Assembly: GCA_028023455.1 (NCBI GenBank)
Contig: JAQFVV010012416.1
Location: 5,993,594 to 6,057,593, forward strand
From: Epiperipatus broadwayi
Taxonomy: Eukaryota > Onychophora > Udeonychophora > Euonychophora > Peripatidae
Reading direction: 5' to 3'
DNA: 64,000 nt
Each line of letters opens with the position of its first letter. Within the stretch, counting starts at the first letter, position 1. Position numbers and translations under genes: made by a program. Shown here in pieces: positions 22,441 through 34,359 of this stretch. The notes beneath the pieces were generated by a model. That model had not been told where the DNA came from, ran no database searches, and saw only the letters and a list, made by a program, of their open reading frames with translations.

Positions 22441-24199
22441 ACATTTTACATACTTTCTTTTATCATGTTTTTTATTTTGTTTATTACAGTTAAATTAAAT
22501 TTTATTTAATTACAATCATTTGAAGTTTGGGGTAATAATTTCTTATGTTTTTATACTCATCTTAAAAAAAAACAAATTCAATCAAGTATTTAATACAATA
22601 ATCAACAAAATCTGGCCATATTGTTAAAAACATATGTTGAAGACCCCTGAAAATGGATTATTAATAAAAAAATGTCTGGCAAGCTGGCAAATGTACTATA
22701 TGTAAGTACCTTTCCTAGTTATATGGTGAACTTTCTATCATCTAGTTACATTTTTCCAAATATATTTTACTATTAGCAATAACACACAGATTGGAATAGA
22801 ACATGTTTTGAAAGATATTTTTATTCTTTATTGTTTAAGTAGTGTTGGTCTGATCATGTGACTAGTGTAACATGAGAGTTGAACCAATAATATCTGTATT
22901 CATGATTATTTAATTTAACCTAACAATCTTTGTATTAGTGATTACTTAATTTAACGTAATACTTTAATTATTTAGGCTATTCTGCCAAAGGTAAATTCAG
23001 TAGAAATTTTATATAATTATCTATTAGTCTGCCTTTGTTTTTTCAGCCCCCCTTCCTCTTTTTTTTATCACTTCTCACATATTTACATATAAATAAATAA
23101 GCTGAAATTTAATATTTAAATCATTAAATAATAAATAAACTGTCAAATGAAACTTTACGGTAAGTTTAATAAATTATAACTTTAGAGTGACTTAAGAAAT
23201 TATTTGTGATTGTCAATTAAGCAGATTTTCCATTTTAACTTCTTTTTTGCATTTTCGCTCTCCGGAATATTTTTGAGTTCATCTAATTGTCTTCACTGAT
23301 ACATGCGAGATCTGCTATTTTTAGACATGTCTTTGCTTTTCATTATTTTTATTTTTTTTTTGTATTTTTCTAATTTACTTTCACTGATATAATTATATTA
23401 AAACAATAACATATATTATGTATATATAAAGTTTTATGCTTGTAATAATTAATAAAAAGCCAGTTGAAAACATTTTCTGAGAAGTTCAAATACAAATTGA
23501 TTGTGGAAAATTTTTAAAGATAACAATGATTTCTATGCAGATCTCGTTCAATTAACTATTCTGTGTTGATGATATAGGAGTTAAGAAGGTGATCCTAAAA
23601 CAAAAATACAATTGTAATATGATGTACATCTACCAATGATGAAAAAGATATCATACTCCTAACATGTGTGATCTTTTCATGCATGTAGGCATGTGCACAT
23701 GCATGTATTTATATATGAGAAAACAGTTTGTGGATTCATTGCTGTGTTATGTATTTATATCATCATCAATAGTATTTTGTCTCAGAGAGTAGTTATATAG
23801 CAAATTCATCCACTTCTCACGTATTTACATATAAATAAATAAGCTGAAATTTAGTGTTTAAATCATTAAATAATAAATAAACTGTCAAATCAAACTTTCA
23901 ATTTCTTCAAAGAATCTTTTTTTATCTGTATATGAAATAAATAGTTTTCCATAATGCACTATTTTATCTTGCATCACATGCCTCATAAATTTTCATGTTA
24001 ACTTCTTGTTAAATAAATTATCTTTTTTATTAATAAAAATAGTTTATTTTATTCTTCTTTTTTATTATTTCTTTCTTCAGTATAAAATCATTACTATATT
24101 CCAAGTTCAAGACAAATTATTATATTTTAGTTTAGTTATTAAACACAATTGTATATACTTCATTATAAATACAATTTATCCAAACAACTTTTAACACAT
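22441..24199. other. AT-rich sequence with one 89-bp direct repeat
   Basis: No gene seen. The only structure noted is the direct repeat 23069-23157 / 23811-23899, listed separately. Confidence 0.5.
23069..23899 (+). repeat. 89-bp direct repeat pair, ~650 bp apart
   Basis: Copies at 23069-23157 and 23811-23899 share cacttctcac, then tatttacatataaataaata, with only a handful of differences. The sequence between has no ORF. It could be a small solo-repeat duplication or the ends of an unrecognised element. Confidence 0.75.
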
Positions 24200-24345
24200 T
24201 TTAACAAAAAGACCTTACATTTCAACTGTCCTGCAGTCTTCTTCAGAGCCAGATTAAAGTAAACTGGCTCTGAAGAAGACTACATGACAGTCAAAACGTA
24301 AGGTGTATGTGTATATTATGTACAATAAAAGACTTTTGCTAAAAA
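24200..24345. repeat. Small palindrome with a CTGAAGA...AAAAC motif
   Basis: The left arm (aagaccttac, then cagtcttcttcagagccag) is complementary to the right arm 24264-24303 (ctggctctgaagaagactac, then gacagtcaaaacgtaaggt). The right-arm motif (CTGAAGA, a GACT...AGTC stem, AAAAC) resembles FB-3 and the fragment at 47345. Confidence 0.65.
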
Positions 24346-26552
24346 AAGTTAAAAGTGGTTTAGAAAGGAAAATGTGATTTGGGTTTATATACTATTAATT
24401 TTATATGATTTAACACCTATTATATAGTTCTTCAAACTTTTTTTTATTGTATATTAAGATTACATGAAATCTGTAAATGCAATTAATTTTACATATGTTA
24501 CTTTTTTGTATTTGATTAATTCTGTCTTTAGTATTATATTGTTTAGAACAAATATCTTTTATTCTTTTATTATTATTTTTTCCATTTTAATCTATTTTCT
24601 ATTGACTTTTCTTAAATACCTAAAATTTTCAGCAATTTTCCTAATACAATCAATAACATAAACTCATGACAATATTTCATGTCTATAATGTTAATATTTA
24701 ATATTTCTATTTTTTTTTATTTCACAAATTTACATAATTTCTTATTTCTAAATAATAAAAAAATCTTATGTCAGGCATCTTATACATATAAACAATCTTA
24801 TACTTGGGATAAAACCTCTCTCTAAAGCCTTATAAATAACTTATAATAAATTTATGTTTAGATAGGTGGAGATAAAAGGACATTATAGTACTATAATAAA
24901 GCATTAATATTTGAAGAGAATCAATAATAGTTTATAGTCTCTCAGTATAGTTTATTTTAACAATTCAGAGCTGCAAGAAAAACAATGAACAATTTAATTG
25001 TCAGAATACAACACTAAAAGAAAAACATAAGTATGATATTAGAAATAAACTTTACGGTTTGTTTATTTAAATATAAAAATAAAATAATAGTGACTATATC
25101 AAAAAAATTTACATGTAAATAATTAAAAAGCAATCGCATGAGTAATTAGCTTGGTAGTAAGAATGAATGTCTGGAGAACTAAAGGTTTTTAAATCTATCC
25201 CCACTTAAAGAAAGTGAAAGAAATAAAGAGCAAGAAAAAAAATCTCACTTTGGCCAACTGAATGCAACTACTGTGTTTTGGAGATTAATTGCAAAATATA
25301 TCAAAATGTTACTTTGCAAATAGAAAATAAGATAATAAAAAAACTGTAACAGTAATGACGTAAATCTATTTTAACCAATAGTTTTTGAAATTTTCATCCC
25401 GCATTTATAATCAAAGTTTTGATAACACGTTGATTAATATTAAACAACAACGGTTCTAAAATAAATTATAATATTATAAATGCATTGTGCATATAAATTT
25501 ATTTTGGATTAAATTAATTGGGAGTAAAATGATTCATTAGTCTGTCTATCATTTGCTATTTGATTTCTTTTATTTAAAAAAAAAATATATAGCAATAATT
25601 TATTCTTTGGAATATGTGTGAAATAGCTGAGCAGTAAAGGAGGAACTGAATATTACAGCACTAAAAAAAAAACAACTAATAATTCAAGAAGGTCCTGAAA
25701 TCCAAGATAATGGATTATCATTAAGAAATTTGATTAATCAAATAGCAATAAATCATTTAAATCTGTAGTTCTAGTATTAATGAAGTAGGAGTTATTGATA
25801 TTCTATTACAAAAAATCTGAGATCTGCTTCTGAGCTAGAAGTAAGAAGCTTGCATAAAAAATTTGACTCAAGGCAAGTCCCTGGTTCATGTTTAAGAAAG
25901 AGATTGGATAGACTGATGACTCAAAATTCATTACAATCATTTGATAGTTATTTAAATATTATAGAATTATTTTTTGCACAAATATTGTTAGTAAAAGATA
26001 GTAAAAATCACGAATGATAATTCCAATAACTGGAAGTTATTTAGGACGGAAAATTTAAATATATATTATTTATATTTAACTCACCATGAAATTGCCTGAA
26101 AACATTGTATTCCCAAGCCAATGACAAAACTTCCATCCATCATCAAAACTGAAAGTACAGCTAAACAAACTCCAAATATCAAACACCCAATCCAATCTCC
26201 AAAATTAGATTTTCTATTTAATTCTTAACAGGAACCCTTTAAACATACATGAAAACTACAATTTTATAATTTATAATCATCAATACTCTTATCGTATATT
26301 TCACAGTAATTTTTAAAATTAATTCTGCATAAAATGCATACTTTTTTCTTTCTCAGATGTAGTTGGATCAAGTTGAGTGGCAATTTTGTAGTAATGGCCA
26401 TGAGTTTATGGTCCCACAATTGGTTTGCCATTTGAAACAGTATGGAGGTTTGGGATTGAACCTGGGATGTTGGAATATCATCTTCCACTGGAAGTCAACA
26501 TATTAAGTTTAACATAAACATTTAATATGAAAATGTAAGTAATGATAATAAT
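24346..26552. other. AT-rich sequence, no gene supported
   Basis: Short chance ORFs only. Near 26440-26475 the minus strand reads caggttcaatccc, a B-box-like match that might mark an old SINE; no A box could be paired with it. Confidence 0.4.
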
Positions 26553-26748
26553 AAAGTAGCGATTGATTATGAATCATTATAAAAGAATGAGCATGAGGGC
26601 CCTCTGTGAGATCACTCTAAGAGATCACTCGGAGAGATCAGCGCAACTAATTATTTTAAGTATAAGCATAACTATTAGCTATAAGTTGATCTCACAGAGG
26701 GCCCTCATGCTCATTCTTTTATAATGATTCATAATCAATCGCTACTTT
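26553..26748. mobile_element. MITE with perfect 62-bp terminal inverted repeats
   Basis: Arms 26553-26614 and 26687-26748 are exact complements over 62 bp (outer end aaagtagcgattgattatga), with a 72-bp centre. The centre has a short internal repeat (gagatcactc twice). A TA dinucleotide could be the target-site duplication if the element starts one base inside. No transposase. Confidence 0.85.
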
Positions 26749-26759
26749 AAAGTATAACT

Positions 26760-27514
26760 CATTCTTCATTATGAATGATCAAAAATAAAATAAATCAACA
26801 GTCAATCTTGTGACTGAATTTGAAATGAGTTTCCTGTAGACCAGGCTAACTATTTAGCCTTTGACCGCCTGGAGCAATTATTTAAACATAATTTGAATGC
26901 ACAAACTTAAGTGCTAATCCATCAGAATATATAACCATAAAAACAATGCTGGGATATTAAAACATGCTGATCATCATCATTGCTCTGGCCACTTAGTATC
27001 ATTAATGTACTGGAAAACTATAAACTAAAGTGGGTCATTTAAACAATATTGAATAAATTTGCATACATTACTGTGGCATTCACTAACTACTAGTGAAAAG
27101 AGTTGTGAATATGGGAACATAGAATTCCCAAAAGCACTTAGCTTATTAATTGTTATGTATAACTTTATTATTTATGTATAAAATGCAAGCTTAATATTAC
27201 TAAATCTTAAACTCATGGACTTTAAAGAATATTCTCTTTGTGACAATCCAGGATTGTTGTAAACTGGATGCCCATACACTAATATACATCCCTTTCATAT
27301 TATAGACCATTATGCACAAATTTAGCTTAGAGGACATAAAATCTATAACTGTTACTGTAATTGAGAGATGATGAAACATAATATTCTAAACTATCTAGAA
27401 TTAAGTTCACTGGAATAATTTTAACAATGGATCATAAGTTTTTAATAACAATAAAAAAAATTAACATCAAGGTTTCCAGAATATGGCTATACATATTCTT
27501 ATACAACTAACACA
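26760..27514. other. AT-rich sequence, no gene seen
   Basis: No repeat or ORF recognised. Confidence 0.5.
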
Positions 27515-27612
27515 CATTACTACATACATGTGGTCATGTGTGTCAATTGTATAAGATGAATTGGATAACTTTGGGGAGTTTGAAAGTCTGAGTTCAAGTC
27601 TCTTATAATTAC
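27515..27612 (+). repeat. FB-1 3'-end fragment
   Basis: tacatgtggtcatgtgtgtc through gaaagtctgagttcaagtct is the last ~95 bp of the FB-1 body. The hammerhead portion is absent. Confidence 0.7.
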
Positions 27613-27884
27613 ATTAGGATGGAAAAATAGATAAATTAATAAATAGAGAGATTTGTTATGAAGATTTTTAAAAAAATGCAAAACTCAATAAAAAAAATTG
27701 ACTAATAAATATTTGTTATGTAAAATAATAAAATAAAAATAAAAATCTGAAAGTTTTGCTCCACCCCTAAACATTAAAATGATATGCTTTAGTTTGTGAT
27801 GATGAAATAATTTTAATAACAAAGCTATAAAAATCTTCCTACAATTGAAGCCATCATTTTTAGATAAGTACATTAAGTGTTTGT

Positions 27885-28111
27885 GTGAAAATTTGTGATA
27901 TTTAAAATTATATGCTGGACTATTTTCATCATGAATTTTACAAATATATTCAAACAAGTTAGAATATATCACAATGTTTTACATAGTATTATTTTTCTCT
28001 CTTTTTCATGTGTTGCTGGCTTGATCAATCACAGTATTTGTAAAGGAATCAAACCTAGGACTTTTAGATTCATAAATACTGAATTTAAGATGATGCTCAG
28101 ACCAACTAGAC
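27885..28111 (-). repeat. Penelope 3'-end / tRNA-like repeat, minus copy
   Basis: The complement reads ctagttggtctgagcatcat, then cctaggtttgattccttt (B-box-like), then the body ending near gaaaatagtcca. It is the same unit as 29600-29950 and 42100-42420. It abuts the hAT-like element at 28112. Confidence 0.7.
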
Positions 28112-28439
28112 CAGGGGTCAGAAAACTGCAGCCCACAAGTCAAATGTGACTCTTTGATTCTAATCTCATGGCTCTTTTTATCATGATAAATATAAATTTC
28201 TTCTTGTATTTTTTAATAAATATTTTAACTTTCGAAATGAAAAATGTGCATTACAACATTGTTTCATGAATTTGACCTTTTTATAGACTAGTAATTTTTT
28301 TATTTTTGTTTAAGATAATTTTTATTTTTATTAGGATGTATCCAGATTTTATTATGTTCTGTTATTAAAATAAATGTTCAAATATATCCACAATCATTCA
28401 GAAAATCGTATTTTTTATTAACATAATAATTGGGAGGGG

Positions 28440-29240
28440 GGGTGGCTCTTCTTAATGTAAATAATCAAAAATGTTTTACTAACATAATATCAAGCTATAA
28501 TTCTAAGGACAATGTAATTAAATCTTCACACGTCATATTATAATATACAATTAATGATGTTAAATACAATAAACTCTATCCAAGTCACAAGTTAAAGATT
28601 TTGAAAAGATAAGAATGGCCATCTTATCTTCATACCTAAATGCAATTATGTAGGCAAATCTTAAGCATCTTGGAATGAGAATGTGAATATATTAAATTAT
28701 TCACTTTATTTTTATTTCTTTTTTATATTCTATTAACACTTGTGAAATATTGAAATTGACTATGTGTCAATATTAGACGTTGTTATACTTAATGTAAGTA
28801 ATCAAGAAAGTTTTACTACCACAGTGTCAAGCTGTAATTCTAAGAAGTAATTAAACCTCCACCTACATGCCAGTACTACAATATTCAATTAGTGGTGTTA
28901 AATATGAATAAACTCTTGGTCCAAGTCACAAAATAAAAACTTTGAGAAGAAAGAATCACCATCTTATCTTCATATATAAATGCAATTATATAGTCAAATA
29001 TTAAATATCTTGGAAATAAGTGCATGAATATGATACTATGCTAGTAAAAATTTCTTGATTATTTACATTAACATCCTTTAATATTGACATGTAGTAAAAT
29101 TTCAATATTTCATCTTCTCCTTAGAATTACAGCTTGACCCTACATTCTTAAAAATTTCTTGACTATTGACATTAAATATAATATCTAATATTGACACAGT
29201 AATTTTCAATATTTCACAAGTGTTTTTTTTTATATTGGAC
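28440..29240 (+). repeat. FB-4-like tandem arms, left side
   Basis: Two direct copies share ataaactctatccaagtcac-type sequence, then ccatcttatcttcat and aagcatcttggaatgagaat. Short inverted pieces follow from about 29060. They mirror the right-side copies at 29955-30540. Confidence 0.65.
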
Positions 29241-29241
29241 T

Positions 29242-29547
29242 ATGCTGAAAAGAAAAAACTGCATCCATGACATACCATGTGAATGTGGAAGAACATATAT
29301 TGGTGAGACCAGTCATATGATTGAAAACTGCTTGCAAGAACACAAACTAATGATTAGAAGAGAGAAACCAAGTGTGTCTAAAGTAGCAGACCATGTATGT
29401 GCCAATGAACATAAATTCAATTGGGAAAATACAAAAATATTGGATAGAGAAGAAAAAGTACAAAGAAAAAAATTTAAAGAAGCTGCTCATATTACAAAGA
29501 CAAAAAATCCCATAAGCCAACCTAGTGTGACTATACATAATGTATGA
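29242..29547 (+). pseudogene. Penelope-like element GIY-YIG endonuclease fragment
   Basis: Penelope-like retroelements encode a reverse transcriptase followed by a C-terminal GIY-YIG endonuclease that nicks target DNA. This 101-codon stretch is that C-terminus only. It shows the Cys-rich lead-in CECGRTYIGETS (about residues 13-24, including the YIG half), then EHKLMIRR, a DHVCANEHKF His/Cys segment and KILDREEKVQRKKFKEA, the usual conserved tail. No reverse transcriptase lies upstream; the sequence there is FB-4-like. The stop is followed by the shared 3' region with a tRNA-like segment. The start Met is simply the first ATG in the fragment. Confidence 0.88.
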
Positions 29548-29950
29548 AAACCACTAATCAACTTTGCTCTTAGGAAAAAAGCGGAGAAATCAGGAGTAAT
29601 CTCATAGATGAGTATATGAAATTTCTACAGACTGTTGCCTTTGGCAGAAAGTTCAGTTGGTTAGAGTGTTACTTAAAATTCAATACTCAACAATCTAAGG
29701 GTCCAGATTCGAATCCCATGCTAGTACTGTCACTGGTCAGGTCAGCAACACCTGAAGAGGTGAAAATAATACCTCTTGAAACATTGTGCATATACTAACC
29801 TGTTTGGTGTGCTATTATTAATAGTTGAATGTACTTGGAACATGTAAATAAAGTTATTTTTTTCTAAAGACATTCAATACACATATTAGATGATGGAAAT
29901 AGTCCAATATAAAAATACAACTAGAACACCATCATCACAAACCTTCAAGA
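29548..29950 (+). repeat. Penelope 3' region with tRNA-like segment
   Basis: After the endonuclease stop come aaccactaatcaactttgct, then an A-box-like run (cagttggttagagtgtta, 29653), a B-box-like run (agattcgaatccca, 29705), gtcactggtcaggtcagcaa, and a tail with aaataaagttattttt and gatgatggaaatagtccaat. The same order recurs at 41535-42010 (minus) and 42029-42420 (plus). Confidence 0.75.
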
Positions 29951-29954
29951 AAAT

Positions 29955-30540
29955 TTACAAGAGTTAATAGGATATAAAAAAGAAATGTAAGTAAAAACAA
30001 TAATTTTAATGTATTCACACCTTCATTCCTAGATTCTTAAAATTTGGTTATATAATTGCAGTATGAAGATAAGACAGCCATTCTTATCTTTTCAGTCTTT
30101 AGCTTGTGACTTGGATCGATTGTTTACTCATATTTAACATCACTAATTAAATATTATAGCACAGCACATCTGTAGAGATTTAATAACTTTCTCCTTAGAA
30201 TTACAGCTTGACATTGCATTAGTAAAACTTTCTTGATTTTTTACATTAAATATAACATTTAATATTGACCTGTAGTAAATTTCAATATTTTGCAAGTGTC
30301 AATAGGATATAAAAAAAATGTAAGTAAAATGAATAATTTAATATATTCTCATTTATATGCTTAATATTTCCATGTAATTGCTTTTATATATGAAGATAAG
30401 ATATCCATTTTAATCTTTTCAACATTTTTATTTTGCAATCTGGATCGAGAGTTTACTCATATTTACCATGGCTAGTATGGTGCATGTGTGGAGGCTCAAT
30501 TATCTACTCCTTAGAAAATGGCTTTTTGTATTAAAAAAGT
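29955..30540 (-). repeat. FB-4-like tandem arms, right side
   Basis: Two minus-oriented copies, each with gaagataaga and agcttgtgacttggatcga-type landmarks (about 30062 and 30395). They are complementary to the left-side arms and make the block palindromic. Confidence 0.65.
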
Positions 30541-30553
30541 TTGTCAACCTCTG

Positions 30554-30835
30554 AACTAGATTATTATTCATGAATCTGAAGGCCTCAAGTTTGATTCTCA
30601 TGTTAATGTTGTCACTGTTTCAGAACAACAATATCCGGAGAGGAGAATATCACATGAAATGTTGTATTATATCCTAACCTATATATTATTATTTAACAGT
30701 TGGATGTATTTTAAATGTTTAAATAAAGTTTGAAATTTTTTAAAATCATTTAACAATTAATTTTAGATTATGGAAATAATTCATTATATAATTAATTACA
30801 AGAATATTAAAATGTTTTTTTAAGTTTGACATTAA
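30554..30835 (+). repeat. Penelope 3'-end / tRNA-like repeat, diverged plus copy
   Basis: Begins at actagattattattcatgaa, then caagtttgattctcatgtta (B-box-like), gttgtcactgtttcagaaca and a tail with aaataaagtttgaaa. With 27885-28111 it forms a head-to-head pair separated by the hAT-like insertion. Confidence 0.65.
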
Positions 30836-32379
30836 GAAAGTGATTTTAAGGTAAGTTGTTCAAGAGATCATGAAATATCCAAGCACCTTAATTGTAGATA
30901 GAGCATTTAATTTTTTTAAAAAAAATTACGTTATTTAGCTAAGAATTAGTATTGAAGCCTTCAGTTCCAAATCCCCCACTCCACCAAATCACACAGATAG
31001 TAGTTAGTAACTGGCAGAAATCTACCCTTTTTTTTTTTCAACATATTTTATCATATTTACTAGGCAATAAACCTTTAAGCATGTGCGCTTGAAAATGCGA
31101 TAGTAGAGACCTCTACAGGTCATAACAAGTATCAATTTTCCACTATATTGAAAATTTCTAAAGTGAACAGTAAAATTATTCTTATGTTCAGCTCTTGATG
31201 ATTTAATTAGTAATAGTGGATACTATTAACAAAATTAATAGTATCATATTCTCCTACTTGCTAATGAAAAACATTTCTTTTTTAAAAACATTTTTATATT
31301 TGGTTTGATTTAAACTTTCATCCAAGAACATTAATGCAAAGACTTTAAAGAGAATTTGTCAAAATGTAGAAGTCAATGTTGTTGTTATAAGCTTACAGAA
31401 TTCAGACAATCTGCACTGATAGACCCTCATTTTTGCTTAAACTTGGTCTAGCTTGCCTTTCAGCATTTTATTTTCTATCTTCTACTAACTTGATAGAAAT
31501 TGCATATAATTAATTCCCAACAATACTGTGGTGTCTTATGTGAACTCTGAATAGAATACCTTTCCAGAAAGCATATACTTATGTAGCATATAATGCTTGA
31601 TTCTTTACTTGTAAATATTAAATATATTTTGAGGTGCTTTTCAAGTATCAGATGTTTAAATGACCACTGATTCTGATCTGTCAGAACATAAAATGATACA
31701 ATAATGTTGAAAAAAGACAAGTACTCCTGGTTGATAATTAACTGTCTTTCAAAAAAATTAGATAAAAGTAATCATTAGATTGGTCTCTAAAAGAGAATTG
31801 CATTGTCTTTTATCTCCACTAGTAGTAAAGGTTGCATCATAATACAGATATTCTTTTATTCTTAAAGTCAATGCAACACCATTTATCTGATTGATTTAGA
31901 ATAATCTGAGATCCTTTCTCTCTAGCTATGAATAACTAGATATCCATTTACTAACCACTAGCTAAGTTGGCTCTGGGCTATATATTTGGGGAGAAAATTA
32001 TATGCACAGTTCTGATTTGAAAATGATTCAAGATTCATCTGACCTACTGAAGAACAATTCTATCTAAAAAGAAACAAAGATTTTTTTTTCTATTTTTTAT
32101 TCTGGCTCTTAGAATTAAAATTAGGGTAGCTTTTATTTATCCACATTCTCTATGGCTTATTTGATATTAGATCATACTCTAACAGAAAAATTCATTCATA
32201 TTTACAATTCACAATATGGGTGGGTTACACAAACTTAAAATATCTGCAGAATAAGAACTGACAGAAGTTATGATCCCAAGGCCTAAACATATTAAAAATA
32301 AAAGTGATAACTTAGTATTTACTCTCAGTGAATTCTTAATCCTCTCAATGAAATATAAAACACAACGCAAACTTTTAAG
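30836..32379. other. AT-rich sequence, no gene supported
   Basis: A scrap at 31060-31135 (gcgatagtagagacctctac) matches the arm of the 7896-8160 palindrome. The remaining ORFs are short and unremarkable. Confidence 0.45.
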
Positions 32380-32975
32380 ACAGGCTATAACCAGTATCAA
32401 ATGCACATTGAAATTTATAATAGTCAAGCAATATCTTTATTTTGCCAATAGAGGGACCTCTCAAACCATGACACAAGAGCGGCATCTTATCATTCACCTA
32501 AATTTTCACTTATATAGGCCAATCTGAAGTATCTTGATTTGGGAGCAAGAAGCTGTTGTTCTCTCCACTGTTTAAGTCCACTATTTCCTTTACAAATTAA
32601 CCTTCATGAAATCTTGCAATTTACAACAAGTTAATATTCCTTTGTGCTTAATAAATAATTACAACTTTACAATAGTTTATATATTTCCAGTATATAACTC
32701 ATTATAAATCACAAGATTTTGTGAAGATTAATTTGTAAAGAAAATAGTGGACTTAATACAATGGAGAGAACAATAGCTTCACACTCCCAAATCAAGATAC
32801 TTCAGATTGGCCTATATAAGTGGAAATTTAGGCTAAAGATAAGACGCTGCTCTTATCTTCATAAAAGTCTCTATCTTAGCCATGGTTTGAGAGGTCCCTC
32901 TATTGGAAAAATAAAGATATTGCTTGACTATTATAAATTTCAAGGCACATTTGATACATGTTACAGCCTCTCTTA
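32380..32975. repeat. FB-4 fold-back repeat
   Basis: The left arm from aggctataaccagtatcaaa through gccaatagagggacctctca is complementary to the right arm ending gatacatgttacagcct. Arms are about 200 bp around an AT-rich centre (about 32600-32740). The inner part shares aagatacttcagattggcct with the repeats at 2335 and 28600. ORFs here are antisense echoes of the arms. Confidence 0.8.
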
Positions 32976-33599
32976 AAAGTATTTACATATACTTCCTGAG
33001 TACTTAATAAATAATTACAACTTTACAACTCAAACTGTGTTTGAACCATTAAGTTATAAAACACCAAACTATGTATGACTGGCTGTTATAACATTCAAGC
33101 TTTAAAATCAAACAGCATGAGACATATAAATAGAAAGCTGGATTGTCATTTGTGCAAATGTTCAAGTGCCTTTAAACTTTTAGCTCATCTGATAATATAA
33201 ATTAGTTTCCTAAAATAAATATATAGCGAGAGGGGCTAATCTGGAAAATTTTATATTGGAAAATAGCTCCCAATTTAATAACAGCAATAAAAGAGTATGC
33301 TGTAAATTTAAATTATTTGATTGGGTTTATTCTACTTTAAATATCTTTAAATGATAGTCTTATTTAAATAATCGTAATTCTCTTTAATATATATACACAC
33401 ATATATATTGGTGTTTGCACACCCAGCACTACACTAACTTGACAAATGATTGTTTTAATTGATTTATAAACAAGTATATAGGTAAAGGGTCTGATTTAGA
33501 ATTTTAAAAATAACTTAAAACTTATTATTTTAGAAGTTTAAAACCGATTCTCTAGCTACATGCAAGTTTGACGTAGCAGCAACTTTCTCTAAACAGTAT
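32976..33599. other. AT-rich sequence, no gene seen
   Basis: A short direct copy of taataaataattacaacttt (32647 and 33007) brackets the right arm of FB-4. Confidence 0.45.
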
Positions 33600-33765
33600 T
33601 GCTATCTTGTGAAAGCCAAAATAATCAATGGATGCTAGAAGTGTGTGCAAATTTATATCTGGCATCCCTTGATTTCTGTGGCTTGCATTAGGTGCCAATA
33701 TAGATTGAGTAAGCATAAGTAATGGTGATCATGTGATGCTCTAGTGGTTTAATATTTTCTAAATA
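33600..33765 (+). repeat. FB-2 fragment
   Basis: The pieces aatcaatggatgctagaag and gtaatggtgatcatgtgatg match the body and end of FB-2. The hammerhead-like part is missing. Confidence 0.55.
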
Positions 33766-33869
33766 AATAAATTTAGGAATTTTAAGAAATTCTAATTTAT
33801 TAATGTAATACTAATGATGTTAAAAATTGTTTTAAATAAAGGTGTTTTTTTTTTTTATTATTGGATGTT

Positions 33870-34290
33870 AATGCAATAATCACCAGCTTCTAATGGCAAT
33901 ACTTTGCCATTATAGCTACATTCCATCTTTAGCAATTTCTTTCATGTCTGCATATGAAATACATCCAGTTTCAATTATCATATTTCTATAGATAGGACAT
34001 TCTTGGTCTGCCTCTCAATCTTCTTCTGAAAATGTTGTCTTCCAAAATATTTTGTAAAAACCTATCCTATCTTAAATATGTCCCAAACACTTAATCTTTC
34101 TTATTTTTATCATATTCAGTATATCTCTTTTCATTCCAAGTTCTCTTAATATTGAATTAGTCTTTTTTTTCATCCAAATCATTGGAGATAATCTTCTTCA
34201 AAGCCACACATCCATTCCTTCCATTTTTCTTTTTTCTTTATCCAAGGATTATGTCTCACAATTATATGTCAATATAATCTGGATAAAGAT
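33870..34290 (-). pseudogene. LINE reverse-transcriptase C-terminus, second LINE family
   Basis: Minus-strand translation in broken frames gives KRKMEGMDVWLWRRL, then a stretch ending LGMKRDILNMIKIRKIKCLGHI, then RLRGRPRMS and an ADMKEIAKDG-like tail. This is the conserved end of a LINE polymerase (W-RR, K-LGHI, GRPR). It is not the RTE family at 13.6 kb, which has WAGHIARRDDNRW instead. Several frameshifts and no upstream polymerase core; an old fragment. Confidence 0.65.
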
Positions 34291-34359
34291 TTTAACAAAT
34301 ATACTATTTTTATACCAATATTTTTATTTATTGATATTACTGCTATATCAATTAATATA

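Larger units (their letters stand above)
28112..30553. mobile_element. hAT-type composite element enclosing Penelope and FB-4 sequences
   Basis: The left end caggggtcagaaaactgcag with gtgactctttgat is typical of Charlie/OC1-like hAT termini. The right end atggctttttgta...agtttgtcaacctctg is the matching opposite end. The flanks aactagac (28104-28111) and aactagat (30554-30561) match at 7 of 8 bases, as a hAT target-site duplication would. Inside are two rightward FB-4-like units (28440-29050), an inverted stretch, the Penelope fragment 29242-29950, and two leftward FB-4-like units (29955-30520). There is no hAT transposase. Confidence 0.6.

Noticed and set aside
24200-24345. Rho-independent terminator
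   Set aside because: The hairpin is a palindromic animal repeat, not a bacterial terminator; there is no upstream gene.
29616-29798. 60-codon ORF downstream of the Penelope endonuclease
   Set aside because: It is the tRNA-like 3' region read through; the same DNA at 42043-42288 gives a related peptide only because the repeat is shared.
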